64,000 bases of DNA, from positions 33,136 to 97,135 of the forward strand of contig RPFO01001222.1 in the NCBI GenBank assembly GCA_009746045.1, in the 5' to 3' direction. The stretch is from Mesostigma viride. Taxonomy: Eukaryota > Streptophyta > Mesostigmatophyceae > Mesostigmatales > Mesostigmataceae. Below the pieces are notes generated by a model. That model was not told the origin of the DNA. It saw only the letters and a program-made list of their open reading frames with translations, and did not search any database. The translations under genes were made by a program, and so were the position numbers. Shown here piece after piece: positions 1-10,258 of this stretch. Each line of letters starts with the position of its first letter. Position 1 is the stretch's first letter.

Positions 1-2080
1 GGGGACAGTGGCTGATAGGTTCTCAGGCTGGTCCAAGCTCCAAAACAAGAAAGGGTTGGAGTTAGCATATTGGGGCACCAATGTGCTAGATGGATGCAGG
101 TTGAGGAGACCTTTCCAACGCCGTGTCAACCGCCTAGAACAGACAAGGGACTAGAAAGATATCAGGTCCCGAAGTACTGCCGACCGGTGGGCGAGGGCGG
201 GGCACACTCAGGGCATAGTGGACAGGACACGTGGCAGGCAGTGCCTGCACAGGCTTAGCCTGTACTCTCACATGACTGGGACACAGTGTACTGAGGGCTC
301 AACGGTACTGTGGCTAGTAGAAGCCAGTAGCCAGCCAGCAGGTCTGCAAGGATGTAAGTCCTTGCAGGACTGTGGCAGGTCCTGTGCTGTCCTAGACACA
401 GGATAGCCAGAGATTCCTGTATGCTGCCTGCAACGAGGATGCAGGGCAGCGATACGAGGCTCTGGCAATGTAGCGTTGCCCAGCGTTGCTCATGACCGAG
501 GAACAAGGATGGAACGAGGTTGCATATAGCTCGAGGCTCAACGAGGCAACGAGCGTCTTCACACACGAACCTTGGTCGTCACGACGAGTGGCGAGCCTAT
601 CGAGGGTCGTAGGCCTGGTGTGAGGATAAAGGTTGCTAGCCAGCAGCCTAGGGTCATTCCAGCCGGCAAGGACCAGGAGCTCACAAGCTCTGCTGACGAG
701 TTGCTGCGCAAATGAAGCTCACACGTGGATTTTCGTCTGCTCCACCGCCTGTAAGCGGGTCTGAGGGCTTTTTAAGGCTTTTTAACCCATGGTCGGACGA
801 TGTTATGCACGTCTTGCACAAAGACCCATGTCACGTAATTGTACCGCGTAAATCATTGACCTCCGACGTAGTTGACGTAACGTAAATTGGTCTGACGGTC
901 AAGGGCAGACCCACAGTGAATATAAAATGCGTAGGTCGGCCTGGTCGGGCAGGTAATTGCGCCATAGCCAAGGAAATACCTCGTGCATCATAGAGTTGTC
1001 ACGTGACTTTTGTGAAATTTCTCACCGTTGAGCGCGCGCATACGGATATGGCTGTCAACGTGCCATTGTGGTCGAAACGTTGGGTTCCGCAGCTTGAAAT
1101 GGGTCAGATGATGACCCCTGAACGACGATGCGTTATTATGGTACATACGTCAAGTATTATCAGATTCACGGAATTGGGAAGCTACGCAGTGGTTATTACC
1201 TCTGTCTTGGTCTTCACCATCAGACGAGACGTCCCAGTTGGTATCGCCGGCATCCTTCTTGGTAGCTTCCCTCTGCCTGGGCCTTCCTTTGTTTCACGGA
1301 ACTCCGCTGCACCAACTGCTGGGAACGTTGTCGCGTTAGACGTCATCTTTGCATGTATAATCAGCATGGTAACGCTGACGGATGCATGGATAGAGCGGCC
1401 ATGGCCGCCTCTGCACTAGCATTAGTATCCGTGACGTATGAGCATGTCGGCCGCGCAGAACCCGGCCAGGTCATTATCGAGGCAGGTACGGCAATTCGTT
1501 TTCGTGTTGTTTGCTTGGAAACTCGCACGTCCATTCATGCCTTATGGTGGATACATTAGCGGTAATTGCAACAGCTTTCCATGCCTGCTAATGGAGGGGT
1601 TTTAGCCACTATATTGCACAGTTTGTGGCATTTCTAATTGGCGGGATACCGTTCAGTGAGTGTAGGGTAGCGTCGTATTTGAATTTCAGCATATTTGGCA
1701 GTCAATTGACAGTGGTCAATTATACTGCCTCATCGTTGTATCACATGGCAGTGTAGGCTGTTTGAGCGCGTGTAGTAAGCCACACACATCGGTAAACGCG
1801 GGCATTGTGTACTCAGTGAGACAACTCCTTGATTATATGGGTCAAATGGGCTATCCGGGTGGCCGGTTTCACCAGAGGAAAGCACCATTTGACTTTCTTT
1901 TTTCCAACGTCTCCATAACGATGTAATGCTCACACGGGTCATATTGCCGCACCCACAGGGGATGCCAGATCGTTTCGACGGGTCCGATTGTGCACCCAGT
2001 GGCTTGATGCCTGTGGCATGATGAGGGAAGGGGGGGGTCTCTACCCCCATGCCCGTTGTGCTCACTCATCACAACTTAAA
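1..2080. other. No supported gene
   Basis: I see no protein family, no splice-consistent exon and no RNA gene here. A TATAAAA sequence at about 920-926 is followed by an open frame at 1003-1419 with several hydrophobic stretches, but that frame begins with GTG and its residues resemble nothing I know. The stretch is treated as intergenic or decayed mobile DNA. Confidence 0.5.
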
Positions 2081-2092
2081 AGCACTCTGGTG

Positions 2093-2130
2093 CTCTGTGA
2101 CTCTCCAATGGGAGCACGTGTTTAATTAAT
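2093..2130 (+). repeat. Retrotransposon 3' hairpin, type B, with TTAA tail
   Basis: A hairpin (GTG, bulged A, CTCTC; loop CAAT; GGGAG, CAC) is followed at once by TTTAATTAATT. It matches the hairpins at 11742, 39745, 38494 and 62946 in shape and sequence. One stem pair is a T:G wobble here, where other copies have C:G. It looks like the extreme 3' end of a 5'-truncated insertion. Confidence 0.65.
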
Positions 2131-2269
2131 TGGGATCTCCAACTAAATTGTCAAGTGCTGGTTTCAGTTGAGGTTTCTGACCCTCCCCTTAAAAAAAATG
2201 GGGGGAAATACTTTTTATGTGTCACAAAATGATCGTCTCTTGGCTCACTGACTTGGACTAAATGTATCA

Positions 2270-2575
2270 TTAAATATAATTAAATTTAATTTAATTATAA
2301 CATGACACCGTTGGGAGAGCATCATGTAACACGTATTCCCTTGCTTGATGGATGGGGGTGAGCGAAGCCGCAAAACCTAAATCAGCTAGCCCTAGGCTAA
2401 ATTAAACCGCTATACCATGCCTCCGTTGGGAGACTTCATATCGCACATATTCCTGCTGGGTGAGTGGAGGTGGGAGAAGCCGCGTAAGCTGACTATCCTA
2501 ACGCTAATCTATCTAGGCTAGAAATTCCTAAGTACACTACTCAGCAAAACGCCCCTCTGAGACGAAATATTGGGC
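2270..2575 (-). mobile_element. Two tandem LINE 3' ends (LINE-A family)
   Basis: On the minus strand two copies of the same 3' UTR lie head to tail, with hairpins at 2301-2326 and 2416-2440. The upstream copy still holds the last codons of ORF2 and its TAG stop (near 2541-2560), matching the ends of the copies at 8044 and 36537. The UTR carries a CCATC-rich tract, a GTGCTACAT-like box, the hairpin and an AATTT-type tail. Both are 5'-truncated, as is usual for target-primed reverse transcription. Confidence 0.75.
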
Positions 2576-2778
2576 AAATGTACTGCAATTTAGGACAGGC
2601 CCTGGACCCGCTAGGAAACTTGAAGCTAGCGCGCGCTCCTTGGCGGGGCTAGCGCCGGCCACTACTTAGTGGCACTCGACGGAGGTACGTGGTGACTCAC
2701 ATCTCCCTAGCCGGGGCTCCCTGGCCGGGGACCGGCCACAAAAAGTACAAGCTCTAATGTCGCGGGCGAAGCCCGCAA

Positions 2779-2925
2779 AACTTGTTGTTGGATATTAATT
2801 TTTGTACCTGCCGGTATCCTCCATTTTCCACCACAACGTACTGCTACCCAGTCACAGGTGTTGACTGTTGGTGCCGGCTGAACGCGTGACAACGGTCATT
2901 TTACACAGATTCTCAGTACAAGAAC
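2779..2925. repeat. Direct repeat, copy 1 (upstream of sulfotransferase gene)
   Basis: About 140 bp, from TTGTTGTTGGATATTAAT to ACACAGATTCTCAGTA, recurs at 3180-3377 in the same orientation. It is followed by a GC-rich perfect hairpin (GGGGGC, TTC, GCCCCC) at about 2926-2940. It could be a duplicated promoter segment or a pair of small element ends. Confidence 0.75.
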
Positions 2926-3179
2926 GGGGGCTTCGCCCCCGGGCCCCCGGTAGTAACCAATATTGTGCCTCTCCGGCGTTTGTGGCCGGTCTCCAGCCGG
3001 ACCCGTCACCTACTCTACTACAACCGTCTACGGAACCAGTGCACATCTTTTAGGGCCCACTGAACGCGAGCAAATATTCCAGTCCGGGCGACCAACTTGA
3101 GTGAAAATCTGTGAAAATCGTACGCTTGTTTCCGGCCAAACGGAGATTCTAGAGATATTTGCAGAGCTTCCTCATGCAG

Positions 3180-3380
3180 TTGTTGTTGGATATTAATTAA
3201 TTTTTAATTTTTGTACCTGCCGGTATCCTCCATTTTCCACCACTTAAAACAACGTACTGCTACCCAGTCACAGGTGTTGACTGTTGGTGCCGACTGCCGA
3301 GTGCCGAGTGCCGAGGACATTACGTGGTCCTCGGCTGAACGCGTGACAACGGTCATTTTACACAGATTCTCAGTATCTCA
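3180..3380. repeat. Direct repeat, copy 2, with a 40-bp hairpin insert
   Basis: This is the second copy of the 2779 repeat. Relative to copy 1 it has extra TTAATTTTTAA sequence near its start and an insert at about 3293-3333. The insert holds GCCGAGT in tandem and a stem CCGAGGAC / GTCCTCGG around ATTACGTG. Outside the inserts the copies are almost identical, so the duplication is recent compared with the decayed elements elsewhere in the window. Confidence 0.75.
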
Positions 3381-4174
3381 CAGGATACCTTTCCGGGCGT
3401 CGACATTACATCTGCCACGTCGGCACGCTTCTGCTGTGACTGGATTTGTGTTTTTCCTGCACCTTGAAAAGGTTCCGGCCCGTCGAGGTGTCGCGACTAA
3501 TAGGAGTTTAGTTGCTCAACAGTCACCTTCGCTGGCAGCGGTCCAAATTCCAAAAACGGCCACGGCCAACCATGCCAACCATGGGTTCGGAAACGGTTTT
3601 TCCTTCAGTTGATCCTTTTGGGCCAGCGCAGCAAGACTTGGAAGCTCCCTCAGGGCAACTGGAAGGGTCACTTATCCTACGGTTTCTACTGGACAAGGAA
3701 CGGAACGGACTTTTAAATTCCAAGCACGCACAGGAATCTGCTACTTGTCTGTGCCGATGCTATTTTCCGCAGTCCAGTACGAGCACAGGGTACGGTTGCA
3801 GATGTGCCCTCGGAGTACTGCAGCTGTGCCACTTGGGGCAACTACTACTGTAGGAGCCAGACTAGATCGAGTTCCCGACAGGTACGACGGTCGCGAACGT
3901 TTGGAGTGCCCGGTGCCCACGAAATGCTTTCGCGAGGCAAAAATGATGCCTAAAACGGAGTCCAACAGCCAAGCACAGTGGAAGCGTGGAACGCGTGCAT
4001 CACGTTTCCGTGCGGGCGATGTTGCTAATGGCACCTGTGCTCAGCTGACGAGAGCAATGCTGTCTCGACCGATCACTGTACAATGGGTGGAAGTCTGCCT
4101 GTTGCATTGCACTGGGGAAATTTGCATCTCGTCGAATAAACTGTTTTAGCGACCCTACTAGAGAGGCAGGCACC

Positions 4175-6142
4175 ATGGTGCTGGCGCCATCGAAGAGCCT
4201 GATAAGCGCCCTTCGCTTTGCCCAAGCGCACGGTAGAACAGTGCGCGCATTCTTCAGCCTTGGCCTCGGTTTCTTGGTAGGATGGATTTTCACAATCGTG
4301 GTGTTCGAGTTGGAGCCTTATATCTTCGTCCCATTCTCGCTGGTGTCGGCAGCGGTCGTGTTCCTGGTGACGATGCCGGACCCCTATCCCATCACCCCGC
4401 TGTCCGTGCACATGCGCTTCGTGAATGCCGTGGGAAGGGTGGTGGACGCGTTACGCCTGCCGCTCTTTGACCTGAAGCTCGAAAACTACAAGGCGCTCGC
4501 CATCAAGCGGTCCGGTGGGCTGACCGACTTCGGCGAGCCAGACTACGAGCCGTACGTGGAGCACCTGATGGACTCGATCAAGCGGGAGGGAGACGTGACC
4601 TTTCTCGGCCGCATCCTGGTCCGCGAGTACTTGGCGCAGAAGCTGTGCAACCGGCTGGCCATCACCAACGTGATGAAGCTGTACGGCGACGAGATTCGCG
4701 CGTGCAAGCCGGTGGCGCCCATCATTATCACCGGCCTGCCGCGTGGCGGGACTACGATGCTGCACCGCATGCTGGCGGAGGACACCAAGCTGCGTGCGCT
4801 GCTCCTGTGGGAGGGCAACCAGCCGTGCCTGGCCAATGGGAAACGGTTTGACCGGATCGAGGATGACCCCCGTTTCCATGACGCGGTCATTCAGGCACGC
4901 TTCATCCAGTCGGCCGACCCCTCATTTGACAAGATCCATGTGGTGGGCGAGAACGAGCCGGAGGAGTGCCTGCTGCTGCTCGCCAACATGTTCTACTACA
5001 TGTGCATCGTCTTCCACGTGCCATCCTACATGGACTGGGCGGAATCGTCCGACCTGACGGCCGTCTATAAATACCACTACCTCCAGATGCAGCTGCACCA
5101 GTGGCAGCGGCGGCAGTCGCCTGACCAGACGCATCTCCTCAAGTGCCCCGCCCACCTGCACGCGCTCGACAAGCTGCTCCAGTTTTATCCTGACGCCCGC
5201 ATCGTGTGGACGCACCGCGACCCCAAGAAGACCGTCCCGTCCTGGTGCTCCTTCATCGCACATTACCGCCGGCTCGCCGCCAAGAACCTGGACCTCAAGG
5301 TGATCGGCCGCGAGTGGCCGCAGCGGTTGGCGCGATCGACCGAGCACGCGATGGCAGTGCGCCGCCAGATGGACGCGCAGGGGCGGGGGAAGCAGTTCCT
5401 GGACGTGTTCTACGAGGACATGATGGCGGACCCGATCGGCATCTGCAAGCGCATCTATGAGCACTATGGGCTGACGTACGACGACGCGCTGGTCGGGCGG
5501 TGGCAGGCGTGGCTGGCGCAGAACAGCCAGCACAAGGCGGGCAGCCATGCGTACACGATGGAGATGTACGGGCTCACCCCCAGGGGGATCGACGCGTGCT
5601 TTGCCAACTATGTCGCAGCGTTTAACATCCCAGACGAGGTCAAGCGGAAGAGAAAGGGGGAGGAGGGAAAGGAGGGGCAGGAGGGACAGGAGGGAAAGGA
5701 GGGGCAGGAGGGAAAGGAGGGACAGGAGGCAAAGGAAGGAAAGGAGGGGAAGGGTGGCAAAGTCAAGGAGGCACACGCAGACGACGGCCAGGCGGGGGAT
5801 GTTGAGACCGGCCAAGCGGCCACTAGCAGCAGAGGGGAGAGCGCGGGGCCTGCAGAGCTGGGCATGGTGGTGGTGGAAAGTGGTGGCGTGGCGTCGGCGC
5901 CTGCAGCTGTGCCGATGTGGATGGTTGCCCCTGGCGCCACCACTGCCCCTGCTGCCGCCGCGGCCTCCGCGGTATCGGTGCCGGAGGTGGTGGTCCCCGT
6001 AGGGGCAGAGGCCCCGGCCACATCCACCAGTGTGCCTCCCTTCTCCCCTACCTCGGTCAAGGTGGCGGTGGCGGTGGCGGTGGCGGTGGCGCCCGATGAG
6101 CAGTTGGAGGCGGGGTTGGGGAGGGGGGAGGAGCGGGTTTGA
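4175..6142 (+). CDS. Membrane-anchored sulfotransferase family protein
   Basis: A single-exon protein of 655 residues with a strong start context (CACCATGG). Residues about 25-45 and 48-67 are two hydrophobic segments, so the N-terminus is probably a membrane hairpin or signal anchor. The catalytic domain (about 180-485) has the 5'-phosphosulfate loop TGLPRGGTT at 186-194, a GENEPEEC motif near 258-265 and a 3'-phosphate-binding type stretch, HRDPKKTVPSW, at 347-357. These mark it as a PAPS-dependent sulfotransferase of the Sulfotransfer_3 type, which moves sulfate from PAPS to a hydroxyl or amine; the acceptor cannot be inferred. Residues from about 488 form a KEGQEG minisatellite-encoded tract, then an Ala/Pro/Val-rich tail. 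The tail is not part of the family fold and is probably disordered. AATAAA overlaps the stop (6142-6147). No intron is evident. Confidence 0.85.
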   Translation: MVLAPSKSLISALRFAQAHGRTVRAFFSLGLGFLVGWIFTIVVFELEPYIFVPFSLVSAAVVFLVTMPDPYPITPLSVHMRFVNAVGRVVDALRLPLFDLKLENYKALAIKRSGGLTDFGEPDYEPYVEHLMDSIKREGDVTFLGRILVREYLAQKLCNRLAITNVMKLYGDEIRACKPVAPIIITGLPRGGTTMLHRMLAEDTKLRALLLWEGNQPCLANGKRFDRIEDDPRFHDAVIQARFIQSADPSFDKIHVVGENEPEECLLLLANMFYYMCIVFHVPSYMDWAESSDLTAVYKYHYLQMQLHQWQRRQSPDQTHLLKCPAHLHALDKLLQFYPDARIVWTHRDPKKTVPSWCSFIAHYRRLAAKNLDLKVIGREWPQRLARSTEHAMAVRRQMDAQGRGKQFLDVFYEDMMADPIGICKRIYEHYGLTYDDALVGRWQAWLAQNSQHKAGSHAYTMEMYGLTPRGIDACFANYVAAFNIPDEVKRKRKGEEGKEGQEGQEGKEGQEGKEGQEAKEGKEGKGGKVKEAHADDGQAGDVETGQAATSSRGESAGPAELGMVVVESGGVASAPAAVPMWMVAPGATTAPAAAAASAVSVPEVVVPVGAEAPATSTSVPPFSPTSVKVAVAVAVAVAPDEQLEAGLGRGEERV

Positions 6143-6147
6143 ATAAA

Positions 6148-7825
6148 GAACGCAACGTGCGCGTGCGCGATGGCCGCCGGATGGATCGTCATGGGTGCTA
6201 GGGGGGAGTAGGCGGGGTGGGGTCCCACAGGCGCCCGTGCACCACCTTGGTATTCCCTCGCGTAATCCGTGGTGCCCTGTTGGCGCAGTGGTGTGTCGGC
6301 GCGCACAAGAGGCGCCAGTGGGTCGGAGTATGGCTGCTGGTGGCGTGGCCCCCCTTCAGCGGCGGCAGCCCCGCGTCTGTCATCACCCTGTCTGCTGGCG
6401 CACTCCCCAAAACGTTGTGGTTTTCGGAATACGCCTGCACACATGTGTCATGGCTGTCCGCCTGCACACACTTGACATGGCCGTTGTCATGGGCGCGTGG
6501 ATACATCTGTGTGGCCTGTGTCGGGACACACGGCGCTGCACCAGGGCCTGCCTGCATGCCCTGCAGTCGTGCGATGCCGCTGGGGGTGTGGTAGAGAGTG
6601 ATGAGCGCGGTCAGCACCCTCCTCGTGTGCTGAGAGATGTTTATTTGTGGGCATCTTTGTGCTTGTGCTTGCCGCTGGCACAACGAGGCGTGCATCGTGG
6701 CGTGCCCCTGAGCAGAGGCGGGTGCGTCGGAGGCTATGACCGTTACGGATGCGTATGCCAGGGACTTGCTGGGGGGGGGGCAATGGAATTTCTGGCACCG
6801 CCCTTCTGCTGTCGGATCCCTGTCGGGGCTGTTTGTCTGTATAAGCGACACTGGTAGTCTCCCTTGAGAGAAGGGACTCGTAACGCAGGGCTATCCATAT
6901 CATATACAAGGCTACCATGGGCGGCCTCTTCATGTATCCCCACAGCTCCATTTTGCCAGGGGTGCTGGCCTGACGCGGGTTCACAGTAACATAGATTAGT
7001 AAAGAAGTTCACATTCATTTTCATTCAGGCAACCAATGTACACTAGCGTGTCAATACTAGGGACACAGCTGCCAAGTTGCAGCAGATATTGGCCATGGAG
7101 GTTGCCCTGGACAAGGCATGCAAGCCTGGGATACGGCCTTGTATCATCCTTGCCCCCTGTTTTGCAAGGGACGTGGCATGCAAGCGCTGCATTGGTTACA
7201 ATTCTCATGTGAAGTGAGACAACAATTCCATGTGAGACAACTATTCAATGTGGTACTTGTGAGGCTTGTGTAGTTTGACTGAATGGTGGGGACTAGTATA
7301 TCATTCATTTGATGCACCTGTTGTCACCAGAACGTGCGTGCACAGGAGGCATGCAGCGTAAGAGTGCTGATTTACACCCATGCGCTGTTGGTGAGCCTGG
7401 CATATCATCCGGCGCGCTTTCCAACAGTCTGCCACTAACAACATGGACGGCATTCCAAAACAAATACTTTTCTCTATGTTCGTAGTTCCACATTTAATGG
7501 AGTACGAAATTTAATGTACGAATTACCTTCCTCATGGTCGTGCCACCCAACAGCCACTGAAATTCGCTCGAAAACTGGCGAGATCTACCTGCCGCCGTCG
7601 CCGTCGTCTTCACCTTCGTCCCGCGAAAATGCCTGATTTCAGTGGTACAAATTTTTTTGCTGTACGTGTCACAAAAAAATTGAAAAAATAACAGGATTTT
7701 TTCTTGAGCTCTACGGGAAGCTTAGGCCGGGAGTCAGTCCACTGAGTTTCAGGCCGAAAACTCGTATCTACTCAGTCTGCCACGTGTAATGGGTTACAAC
7801 GCAATCCATCGCGTTCTAACCCTAC
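6148..7825. other. No supported gene
   Basis: Long overlapping open frames on both strands at 6195-6990 have Cys/His/Pro-rich, family-less translations and look like by-products of GC-rich sequence. The part nearest 6150 is probably sulfotransferase 3' UTR. From 7500 the base composition turns AT-rich. No mobile-element signature is seen before 7826. Confidence 0.45.
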
Positions 7826-8188
7826 AACGCGATGTATAGGTAGGGAAACCTGCCACGAACTACGTTCAGATGTTGCTGGACGACCTAGTGGTCCCAGCCC
7901 AGTTTGAGCACCGCATCCACTCTCTCTCCCGTCTTTGGACTGTCATGCAGGACAAGACGCGGTGGAAGAAGATTGTCAAGGCGCACACGCCCGACCCTGT
8001 GGGCAAGCCACCTCCCCCCAAGCGGAGGAGGCGTTTTGATGAGTAGTGTCGTTAGGATTTTCTAGATAGCCTAGAGTTAGTATAGTTCGATCACGCGGCT
8101 TCCTCCACCCCATCCATCATGGAATATGTGCTACATGACCTCCCCACGGAGGCATGTTATAATTTAATTTAATTTTAACGCGATGTAT
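7826..8188 (+). mobile_element. 5'-truncated LINE-A insertion with 12-bp target duplication
   Basis: Positions 7852-8046 encode the last 64 residues of a LINE ORF2 (for example VVPAQFEHRIHSL and PVGKPPPPKR, then TAG), which also occurs at 36860-36537. The 3' UTR follows, with hairpin A at 8133-8157 and an AATTT tail ending at about 8176. The 12-mer AACGCGATGTAT occurs exactly at 7826-7837 and again at 8177-8188. It directly brackets the element and is a target-site duplication. Read without the insert, the target contains the near-palindrome AACGCGATGTATCGCGTT. This is the best-defined single insertion event in the window. Confidence 0.85.
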
Positions 8189-8235
8189 CGCGTTGTAAAA
8201 AAACACGGGTTAATTAATTCAAAAATGTATAAACA

Positions 8236-8505
8236 CAATGGTGCTCACCTCTAGACACTCCCGGCCAGTTATGCTCGAAACACACGCCCTGATCAAGCAT
8301 GCTGTTTCCGGCCCCACCGTCTAGGTTATCTAGTCGCTCTACACGTAAGCCAGCCATAATTTCAATGCACAAGGATACACATTTCCATCACCATTCATCT
8401 TCATCATCCTGAACGACTCGAACACACGGACAAGATAACGGCAGGCTCGAGCTACCATGGTCCGGATTCTCCCGATTTCTGGCCTGCGCTGGTTGTCTCC
8501 TTGAT
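8236..8505 (-). repeat. Dispersed repeat E, copy 1
   Basis: About 265 bp here is the reverse complement of 46484-46745, with only scattered differences. One edge is marked by GGTTGTCTCCTTGAT, a sequence also found next to LINE material at 37715 and 47828. It has no coding sense that I recognise. Both copies abut LINE 3' ends, so it may be the 3' UTR of another LINE or SINE family. Confidence 0.75.
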
Positions 8506-8523
8506 GTATAAACCTTCACTTCA

Positions 8524-8784
8524 ATGGCATGCCACCTAGCACAGAGATATCTGACAGGAGCTAGTAGGGCACCTAGCTCGCACCAACCAGGTAGACACCT
8601 CACGTGGGCCCCCCGCGGGACTGCGCCCAGCTCAGCCCCGGCCAGCACCTCCTGCATGATGTGGGCCGGGCCCCGTGATGCTAGACGCCGCAAGGCCCGC
8701 ACCTTCAAAGAACAGCTGGTAGAGGACATGGGGGGCCTAGGCCTCTCCGTGATTTGGAAAAAGATGATGGACAAGGCCAATTAA
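8524..8784 (+). pseudogene. LINE ORF2 C-terminal fragment (diverged lineage)
   Basis: The translation has the same order of motifs as the fragment at 13673-13233: a GHLAR-like start (ACHLAQ), then QPGRHLTW, then LSVIWKKMM. This is the C-terminal tail of an L1-type ORF2, beyond the reverse transcriptase. The last codons read straight into an (ATTA)n tract at 8780-8800. The tract probably belongs to the minus-strand element that follows, so the fragment seems to have been interrupted by that insertion. Confidence 0.65.
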
Positions 8785-9145
8785 TTAATTAATTAATTAG
8801 AAACATAACTCCTTTGGGAGTCAATGTAGCACATATCCCTGAGAAGGGGCATATGGCTTTTAATACATTCTGGGCTACTTCCTGCAAGGGTGGGAATGTA
8901 AGCGACCCTTGCTCTAGGTGCACCAGGGCACCTGCACCCTCATAATCTTCACACTATGCCCAGCTAAGGGGGAGTATGTTATGTGGGGGAAGATCATCAT
9001 GGCTATACAAGAGCTACTAAGGACATGGCTTCTCGACAGAGAGCATCTCTCTGCATGGCATAGCATGGCTAAATTCTTAATGCGACATCCATGGGGGTCC
9101 CATTATAGGCATTAAATTAAATTAAATTAAATTATAACATGCCTC
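8780..9145 (-). mobile_element. Retroelement 3' UTR (hairpin A) with TTAA tail, plus a second tail
   Basis: Read on the minus strand, about 300 bp of non-coding sequence ends in hairpin A (8803-8827) and a TTAA tail (8780-8800). The same 300 bp recurs at 13660-13975 (+) and, shorter, at 9960-10236 (+). At its 5' side, 9113-9148 holds a further minus-strand (AAATT)n tail and half of another hairpin A, cut off by the ORF1 element that starts at 9149. At least three elements are therefore nested here. Confidence 0.7.
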
Positions 9146-9148
9146 CGT

Positions 9149-9817
9149 GCCGTCGATATCGCTATCGAGGTCTTGCAGAACACAGCAGGCCTCACCGCCC
9201 AGGCAGTGAAGGACATTGCCGCCAAGCCAGCCTCGGCTGGCCTGGCCGGCGATGCTCCTCCCATCACGACCTGGGCGGACATGCTTAAGCAACATACCAC
9301 CTCCACCACCTCCGCCGTCGCAGCCCAGCTCCAGCGGCAGACGCTTGACCTCCGCGAGGAGGCCGAGCTTGCCAAGCGCAGCCTCAACGCCATACTCAAG
9401 AACTTGGACATGGAAGAAGGTGAGAATTCCGAGAAGCTTGCACGTGCGTTTGAGAGCAAAATCCTTGCACGCATGGGCCTTCTTGGTGAGATCAAGCTGA
9501 CCGCCCACCGCCTCCCCCGCGCGCGGGGTAAGGCAGGGGCGCCTCCGCTTCTTCTCATCTTTGATAGCCCAGCGGACAAGATTTCGTTTCTCAGCCGCCG
9601 CAAGCGGCTCGCGAATACTCCCTTCACCGTGGACGACGACTTGACCCTGGCACAGCAACAACAGCGACGGGAGCTATGGCCGACCTACATCCAGCTCCGG
9701 CAGACCAAGGCGGGCCAGCCGGTGTACTGGAAGGGGGCGGCCATCTACGTCGGCCACAAGCCCTGGCAAGCGACCCCCTCGACCACCGCGGCCCCAGCAA
9801 CTCCAGCCCCAGCCTAG
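9149..9817 (+). pseudogene. L1 ORF1p-like protein, 5'-truncated copy 1
   Basis: An open frame of about 222 codons ending in TAG. Its N-terminal half is a heptad-like region (TWADMLKQHTTS, then LDLREEAELAKRSLNAILKNL), consistent with a coiled coil. The C-terminal half matches the RNA-binding and C-terminal domains of L1 ORF1p: LLLIFDSPADKISFLSR, LTLAQQQQRRELWPTYIQLR and PVYWKGAAIYV. ORF1p binds element RNA as a trimer and acts as a nucleic-acid chaperone during retrotransposition. There is no ATG; homology to the copy at 11613-10396 begins abruptly at about 9170. The frame is intact over its whole length. ORF2 does not follow; a 3' UTR does. Confidence 0.78.
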
Positions 9818-10258
9818 GGGAATACAGCAGTAGTGTAGAATAGTTAGACAGTGGCCTTGTACATGCCCGCCTACTACAGGCACTATACCAGCTTAGGCCT
9901 AGCCTTTTTAGTCATGTACATGTGTGTCTATGATGAGCCACCCTCCAGATGATGCCTAGCTTTATTTAATTACGCAGTGCCCATGCAGGGAGTAACTCTC
10001 TGCTGAGACGCCATGCCCTAGCTTTTTGGTATAGCTATGCTGATCTTCCCCCCCATGACAGGCTCCCCCTTCGCTGGGCATAGCTTGAAGATCATGGGGA
10101 TGCAAGTGCCCTGGTGCACCTAGAGCAAGGGTCCTTTACATCCCCACCCTTGCAGGAAGTAGCTTAGGATGTATGATAGGCCATGTGCCCCCCTCTCAGG
10201 GGCTATGTGCTACATATACTCCCAACGGAGTTATGTTACAATTCAATTCAATTCAATT
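9818..10258 (+). mobile_element. 3' UTR and tail of ORF1-only element, copy 1
   Basis: From the ORF1 stop the sequence runs through about 400 bp shared with 13660-13957 into hairpin A (10212-10236: ACATA, bulged T, ACTCC, CAAC, GGAGT, TATGT). It ends in a (CAATT)n tail at 10237-10258. The tail abuts the tail of an inverted ORF1 element, so one microsatellite serves both. Confidence 0.72.

Noticed and set aside
1003-1419. Protein-coding gene of 138 codons near a TATA box
   Set aside because: It starts with GTG, has no family resemblance, and no splice or polyadenylation context.
4922-5815. 297-codon ORF antisense to the sulfotransferase gene
   Set aside because: It mirrors GC-rich codons of the plus-strand gene, whose family match is clear. 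The antisense product is Leu/Val/Arg-rich without a domain.
6195-6857. Overlapping 217-220 codon ORFs downstream of the sulfotransferase gene
   Set aside because: Both strands are open over the same bases with unnatural Cys/His/Pro content; neither has a recognised motif.
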